From contig NZ_CP159831.1 in the NCBI RefSeq assembly GCF_047730075.1, forward strand, positions 1,736,001 through 1,800,000: DNA of 64,000 nt, in the 5' to 3' direction. Made by a program: the position numbers and the translations under genes. Numbering within the stretch: position 1 is the first letter of the stretch; every line of letters starts with the position of its first letter. This DNA comes from Njordibacter sp905182035. GTDB taxonomy: Bacteria > Pseudomonadota > Gammaproteobacteria > Pseudomonadales > Balneatricaceae. Positions 59,937 through 64,000 of this stretch are shown here, one piece after another. The notes below the pieces were generated by a model. It had not been told where the DNA came from. It did no database searches and saw only the letters and a list, made by a program, of their open reading frames with translations.

Positions 59937-61061
59937 ATGAGCATGATTAAAACCATATCCATCACCCTTACTATTGTGGGCATTGTATTGTTGGCTCAAG
60001 CACTGAAGCCTGCCTACATCATTTGCAAACGAGAGCTAAACTGGGGCTGGGGTTCACTTGTTATCCTCATCAGCCTGTTTATTCTTGGCTATTTAATTTT
60101 GGCTACAGCACTCTATCAATCAACCCAGGCAGATGTGTTTGATCTAGTAGTAGCGAGCATTCTCTTTGGCGGTAGTATTTTTGTAGCATTGGTAATGAAA
60201 TTTAGTTTACGCAGTATCAATCAAATTAGAGACATCACCCGCCAAGAGCATCACCACGCCCTGCTAAACGAGCGCAACCGCGAACTGTTAGCGCGTTTAC
60301 CCACCGCCGTAGCTGAACAAGAATTTGAGCTTCATTATCAACCGCTGATGGCTACTCAAAATAACACCATAGAGGGTGTCGAATGTTTAATACGTTGGCC
60401 ACACACTGACGGCAGTGCCACGGCAACCTCCGACTTCATAAAGCTGGCAGAACAGACTGATGTAATTGTTGAAATTACTCGTTGGGTGATCCGCACCAGC
60501 TTACAACAACTCGGCCAATGGCACTTATCAGGCCACAAACTAACGCTGCAAATAAATATATCAACACGTGACTTAGCAGTTGAATTAGTTAACTACGTTG
60601 AGCAACATATACAGAAAAATCGCATAAACCCCAGCTACTTAACCCTAGAAATCACTGAAAATTTAGTCATTAGCAACCAAGTCAACGCCTCTAAAATATT
60701 ACAGCAGCTTAGAGAATTAGGAATTGGTATCAGCTTAGATGATTTTGGCACTGGCTACTCCTCAATGACTCTACTCAATCAGCTACCGCTGAGCCAGATT
60801 AAAATTGACCGCTCTTTTGTGCATGGTATGGAACACAACAAAAAGCACATGGCCATTGTTAAATCAACGTTAGATTTAGGTAAAACTATGGGCCTTGAAG
60901 TGGTTGCAGAAGGTGTTGAGAATGCCCAACAGGCACAGCTACTTAAAGAGATGGACTGCCCACTGATTCAGGGGTATTACTTGGCAAAACCAATGTCTGT
61001 CACTAAGCTTGAACAATGGCTACAACACAACAAGCACATTACCACGGCTGCGGCGAATTAA
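59937..61061 (+). CDS. EAL-domain cyclic-di-GMP phosphodiesterase, membrane-bound
   Basis: The protein of about 374 residues has two or three N-terminal membrane helices (to about residue 90) and an EAL domain (about 110-365). Catalytic elements are present: the EAL-equivalent ECLIRW near 149, NIST, LEITEN near 223, DDFGTGYSS near 252, KIDRSFV near 274, EGVEN near 310, and QGYYLAKP near 335. It should hydrolyse c-di-GMP. There is no GGDEF domain. ATG at 59937 is used; a GTG at 59931 is possible and neither has a strong ribosome site. Confidence 0.88.
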   Translation: MSMIKTISITLTIVGIVLLAQALKPAYIICKRELNWGWGSLVILISLFILGYLILATALYQSTQADVFDLVVASILFGGSIFVALVMKFSLRSINQIRDITRQEHHHALLNERNRELLARLPTAVAEQEFELHYQPLMATQNNTIEGVECLIRWPHTDGSATATSDFIKLAEQTDVIVEITRWVIRTSLQQLGQWHLSGHKLTLQINISTRDLAVELVNYVEQHIQKNRINPSYLTLEITENLVISNQVNASKILQQLRELGIGISLDDFGTGYSSMTLLNQLPLSQIKIDRSFVHGMEHNKKHMAIVKSTLDLGKTMGLEVVAEGVENAQQAQLLKEMDCPLIQGYYLAKPMSVTKLEQWLQHNKHITTAAAN

Positions 61062-61114
61062 TTAACGGCAGCGCTCATACTTGCAGGCGGTCATGGTCTA
61101 GTATTAAATTACTT

Positions 61115-61134
61115 TTTAATGGTGGACCATTAAA
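61115..61134. promoter_or_regulatory. Dyad upstream of the DUF1800 gene, GntR-like operator candidate
   Basis: Nine-base perfect arms TTTAATGGT and ACCATTAAA flank GG; the core reads TGGT-GG-ACCA. It lies 54 bases before the DUF1800 start codon. TGGT-N-ACCA cores are typical of FadR/PdhR-subfamily GntR regulators (inference). No T-tract follows, so a terminator is unlikely. Confidence 0.5.
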
Positions 61135-61188
61135 CTAGCAGTTTCAAACTGATATAGTGCCACTAAACTAACATACAGAGGTAAGGAG

Positions 61189-62658
61189 ATGGAGAATACA
61201 GCCGATTGGATTAGTCGCAGGGCCGGTTTTGGCTTTCGCTTAAGTGAAGACCCCATCAGTGAAAAACAATGGTTCACTAATGCTAGAAACTCCGTCGAAA
61301 ACAGTAAAAGTTACATCTCCAACAATCGCATCAAGCCTCTCTTAAAGTCCATAAAACGTGGACTCAAAGATGAAGAGCGCAAAATATACTCAGGTATTAC
61401 ATTAAACCAAACTGCAGCTATTGTTTATCGAAATCAATTGGAGAAAGAAGAAAAACGTGCGGAAAAAGCACAAGAAGACCCTGATCGTGTCTACACTTTA
61501 AAAGCAAGAAGGCCAATATGGTTGTCAGCAATACGAAGGGCTGACCTGTGCCTGAACACTAAAGAAGATTTTGCCAACAGGCTGTGGCTGTTCTGGCTAA
61601 ACTACTTTACCGTGTCACAGGCGAACAGCAACGGGCCTTGCATACCTCACTTTCATGAAATGATCAGAAAGAATATGTTTGGCAACATGTCAGGCCTTGT
61701 TTTTAAAGTCATTTCCCATTCGGCCATGATTTTGTATTTGGATAATAACAACTCTACCGGAGAAAATTCAAAAGCTCGCAAAGAAAAATGGACGACCGAT
61801 GGCACTAATGAGAACTTGGCCCGTGAGACGCTAGAGCTATACACAGTGACCCCAGGTAATGGCTACACCCAAGACGATGTGAATGGCATGACCAACATCC
61901 TCACGGGCTGGAAGGTAAAAAGTTGGGATAATGTATATAAGGCTCAATTTGTGAACGATTATCACGAGCCAGGCACTCACAAAGTGTTAGGCAAGAAGTA
62001 CAAGAGTACAAAAAAAGGAACCCGTCAGTTAAAGGATGTGGTTGAGGACCTTACCGCACTAGAAGACACGGCAAGGCATGTTTCTTTTAGACTTTGCCAG
62101 CATTTTATTAGTGATGAACCTAATCCAAAGCATGTTGAACAACTTACTGCTATTTATATCAAGAACAAAGGTAAGCTAACAGCCGTCTACCTTGGGCTTT
62201 TAGACATATTACAAACCCTTGAACACGAGCAGGATAAGTTCTTAAACCCAGAGGTCTGGGCCTATCAGAGCCTCAAGACCTTAAATGTAGGCCCACCCAC
62301 TGGAGTGCCTCTGGTGCCTAGCTTTGGGCGATTTAAAATAAAAAACATCGATAGTATTTTGAAGGAGCTTGGGCTGTTGCATGGTAAAGCTAGCCAACCT
62401 AATGGCTGGGCAGAGGTAGAAGATGATTGGCTGTCTAACGAATATTTAGATCGCCGGGTTAGTTTTAGTGCTTTATTTGGTGTTAATCCTAGTTATAAAT
62501 CTGACACGTGCATGTCAATTAAAAAAAGTGGTTTTAGTGTAACTGATCTTGAACGGTTCAATTTATCCCAATATTCTCAAGCATTCGTTAGTGACTCAAG
62601 GCCTTTTCAAAGTCAATTTGTCACCCTACTGTGCTCACCAGGTTTTCTAAGGAGCTAA
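61189..62658 (+). CDS. DUF1800-family protein
   Basis: The 489-residue protein matches the DUF1800 family by its features: HLLxRxxFG-like start (ISRRAGFGFRL), FWLNYFTVS near 142, PHFHEMIRKNMFGNMSGLVFKVISHSAMILYLDN near 157, NENLARETLELYTV near 209, GYTQDDVNGMTNILTGW near 225, and HEPGTHKVLGKKYK near 262. No signal peptide is visible. It precedes a DUF1501 gene by two bases, the usual pairing. The pair is widespread in marine bacteria with unknown role, possibly exported carbohydrate-linked metabolism. Confidence 0.85.
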   Translation: MENTADWISRRAGFGFRLSEDPISEKQWFTNARNSVENSKSYISNNRIKPLLKSIKRGLKDEERKIYSGITLNQTAAIVYRNQLEKEEKRAEKAQEDPDRVYTLKARRPIWLSAIRRADLCLNTKEDFANRLWLFWLNYFTVSQANSNGPCIPHFHEMIRKNMFGNMSGLVFKVISHSAMILYLDNNNSTGENSKARKEKWTTDGTNENLARETLELYTVTPGNGYTQDDVNGMTNILTGWKVKSWDNVYKAQFVNDYHEPGTHKVLGKKYKSTKKGTRQLKDVVEDLTALEDTARHVSFRLCQHFISDEPNPKHVEQLTAIYIKNKGKLTAVYLGLLDILQTLEHEQDKFLNPEVWAYQSLKTLNVGPPTGVPLVPSFGRFKIKNIDSILKELGLLHGKASQPNGWAEVEDDWLSNEYLDRRVSFSALFGVNPSYKSDTCMSIKKSGFSVTDLERFNLSQYSQAFVSDSRPFQSQFVTLLCSPGFLRS

Positions 62659-62660
62659 TC

Positions 62661-63791
62661 ATGAATAGAAGAGACTTTATTAAAACTTCTGCAGCCTCGG
62701 CAGTCGCTTACACCATGGGCCATAGTGTTTTCTCTAGCGCATCAGACTCAAACATAGGTAACATTTTTGTCATTCTACTGCGTGGGGGCATGGACGGGCT
62801 ATCGGCTGTGCAGCCCCTCCAGGACAAAACGATATTTGATATTAGAAGCAGCTGTATCGTAGAAAACACACAGCAACTTGATGGTGACTTTGGCTTACAC
62901 CCTATTATGAAGAATTTTTCTGATCAGTGGAACGCAGGCAACGCCAGCATTGTCCATGCAACAGGGTTTAATTATTATGGACGGTCACATTTTGAAGGCC
63001 AGAACGTAATGGAGGGCGGTGGTGGGGCCCCCTATGCAACCAGCACAGGCTGGCTTGGCAGGGCCATGGAAGTCTCAAGCTTATCAAGCTTAGCCCTTAC
63101 TTTACCTACCCCTTTAATTTGCAAGTCTACAGCAATCACTGAAAGCCTTTACCCTTCCAATTTTAAAAAAGACATTATGACGGATAATGAGACGCTACTT
63201 GAAGGCATATGGAAGGGCGATATGGCGCTCTCAAAACATATCAAAAGCACCTTAAAGTCTTACGGCCGTTATGATAGAAATAATCAACCTGAGTGGCTTG
63301 CTAAAGAAGTAGCCAAGCAAATGAGTCAAGTTGGTGGCCCAAAGGTTGGATTCGTAGAATATTCTGGGTTTGACACTCACTCCAGCCAAGGGGGAGAGCA
63401 TGGTAATCATGCACGCCACCTTAAGAAACTTGATAAAATTATCCACTCATTTGCTTCGTACTCAAAAGAAGTTTGGAACAACTCAATTGTAATCACTGTG
63501 ACTGAGTTTGGGCGCACGGCAAAAGAAAATGGCACAAAAGGCACAGACCATGGCGCCGCTTCGGCCATTTTCCTTGCAGGGGGGCTAATTAAGTCATCGA
63601 AGGTTATTGCCGACTGGCCAGGGCTTAATAAAAAAGAGCTCTTTGAACAGCGTGATCTACGCCAAACTACTGATGCGAGGGATGTTTATGGTGATGTCAT
63701 ACATCACGCATTTAATATATCAAAACAAAAGATCAAAGAAAGTGTTTTTCCAGGGACACAGCAAAACTTAAATTTGGATATATGGGGATAA
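62661..63791 (+). CDS. DUF1501-family protein, Tat-exported
   Basis: The 376-residue protein starts with a twin-arginine signal (NRRDFIKTSAASAVAYTMG). It has the DUF1501/alkaline-phosphatase-like fold: FVILLRGGMDGLSAVQP near 40, HPIMKNFSDQWNAGNASIVHATGF near 85, FEGQNVMEGG near 118, VTEFGRTAKENGTKGTDHGAAS near 290. AAGGAG lies 6 bases before the ATG at 62661. It is paired with the DUF1800 gene and followed by a SOUL-type gene. Confidence 0.88.
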   Translation: MNRRDFIKTSAASAVAYTMGHSVFSSASDSNIGNIFVILLRGGMDGLSAVQPLQDKTIFDIRSSCIVENTQQLDGDFGLHPIMKNFSDQWNAGNASIVHATGFNYYGRSHFEGQNVMEGGGGAPYATSTGWLGRAMEVSSLSSLALTLPTPLICKSTAITESLYPSNFKKDIMTDNETLLEGIWKGDMALSKHIKSTLKSYGRYDRNNQPEWLAKEVAKQMSQVGGPKVGFVEYSGFDTHSSQGGEHGNHARHLKKLDKIIHSFASYSKEVWNNSIVITVTEFGRTAKENGTKGTDHGAASAIFLAGGLIKSSKVIADWPGLNKKELFEQRDLRQTTDARDVYGDVIHHAFNISKQKIKESVFPGTQQNLNLDIWG

Positions 63792-63836
63792 TGCATGTAC
63801 CATTTGCATGTAACTCATTAAGGAGGATTTAATTAC

Positions 63837-64000
63837 ATGGTAAAGCGTCTATTGTTGGGACTGATCACCGTATTGTTGACTGAGTATTCTATGGCCATTG
63901 AAGAACCTACATACACTGTTATCGAAGCCACTGAAGCATTTGAATTGCGGGCATACGAGCCAATGATTGTGGCAGAAACACGCGTTTCAGGCACCCTGGA
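63837..64000 (+). CDS. SOUL heme-binding family protein (5' part, cut by window end)
   Basis: The first 54 residues are visible: a signal-like start (VKRLLLGLITVLLTEYSMA) then EEPTYTVIEATEAFELRAYEP, the typical SOUL entry with the YxV-E...FE-RxY pattern. AGGAGG lies 10 bases before the ATG. It is 45 bases after the DUF1501 gene on the same strand, so likely in one operon. The gene runs past the window end. Confidence 0.8.
   Translation, partial: MVKRLLLGLITVLLTEYSMAIEEPTYTVIEATEAFELRAYEPMIVAETRVSGTL

Overview
The window looks like a chromosomal segment of a marine gammaproteobacterium, probably Oceanospirillales/Pseudomonadales-like. The evidence is gene content and gene order: topA next to a small topA-neighbour gene and fadBA, soxBDAG, epmC, trmH-pdxB, fabV, rmuC, uup, rpsA and a proteobacterial-type PDS two-component pair. 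Base composition is moderate and coding density is high. Both ends cut a gene. No rRNA operon, CRISPR array, intact insertion sequence or phage was seen.

Layout. 1-6.5 kb: a class V aminotransferase and the heterotetrameric sarcosine oxidase operon soxB-D-A-G, which channels glycine-betaine-derived sarcosine into glycine and one-carbon units. 6.5-13.5 kb: an accessory block around a two-component system that resembles PdsS/PdsR of the 'proteobacterial dedicated sortase' system. No sortase or LPXTG target is present in the window. Around the pair are a periplasmic protein, an OmpA-like protein, a secreted HNH nuclease and two overlapping unknown genes. Two promoter regions here carry a six-unit TGAAKA array with the same unusual spacing (11-11-11-10-11), which I read as the operator of the response regulator.

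13.8-26.9 kb: a catabolic cluster that may have been acquired. It has a MmgE/PrpD protein, a signal-less substrate-binding-protein homologue, GlpABC-like dehydrogenase genes, a glycerol-kinase-like FGGY kinase with altered substrate residues, a tandem-fused betaine-type ABC permease, its binding protein, a divergent DeoR regulator and the ATPase. It ends about 300 bp from a tRNA-Val gene. The set implies uptake of a zwitterionic or polyol compound that is phosphorylated and then oxidised by a membrane-linked flavoprotein/iron-sulfur complex. The compound is unknown.

27.2-31.2 kb: four tRNA genes (Val; Asp-Val-Asp) around fabV, msrP and a TauD-like dioxygenase. 31.4-59.6 kb: mostly core genes, namely yajG-like, msrB, alaA, a NAD-kinase-like gene, pdxB, trmH, pheA-type dehydratase, a SCO protein, epmC, a MATE pump, trxA, a ProQ-like RNA chaperone with a newly noticed coiled-coil small gene upstream, topA, fadA, fadB, a universal stress protein, uup, tatD, a glutaredoxin-like gene, an XRE-cupin regulator, rmuC and rpsA. 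A perfect FNR/Anr-type box overlaps the predicted rpsA promoter. 59.9-64 kb: an EAL phosphodiesterase, a DUF1800/DUF1501 secreted pair and the start of a SOUL heme-binding protein gene.

All family assignments come from reading the sequence and recalling family motifs; no database search was run.
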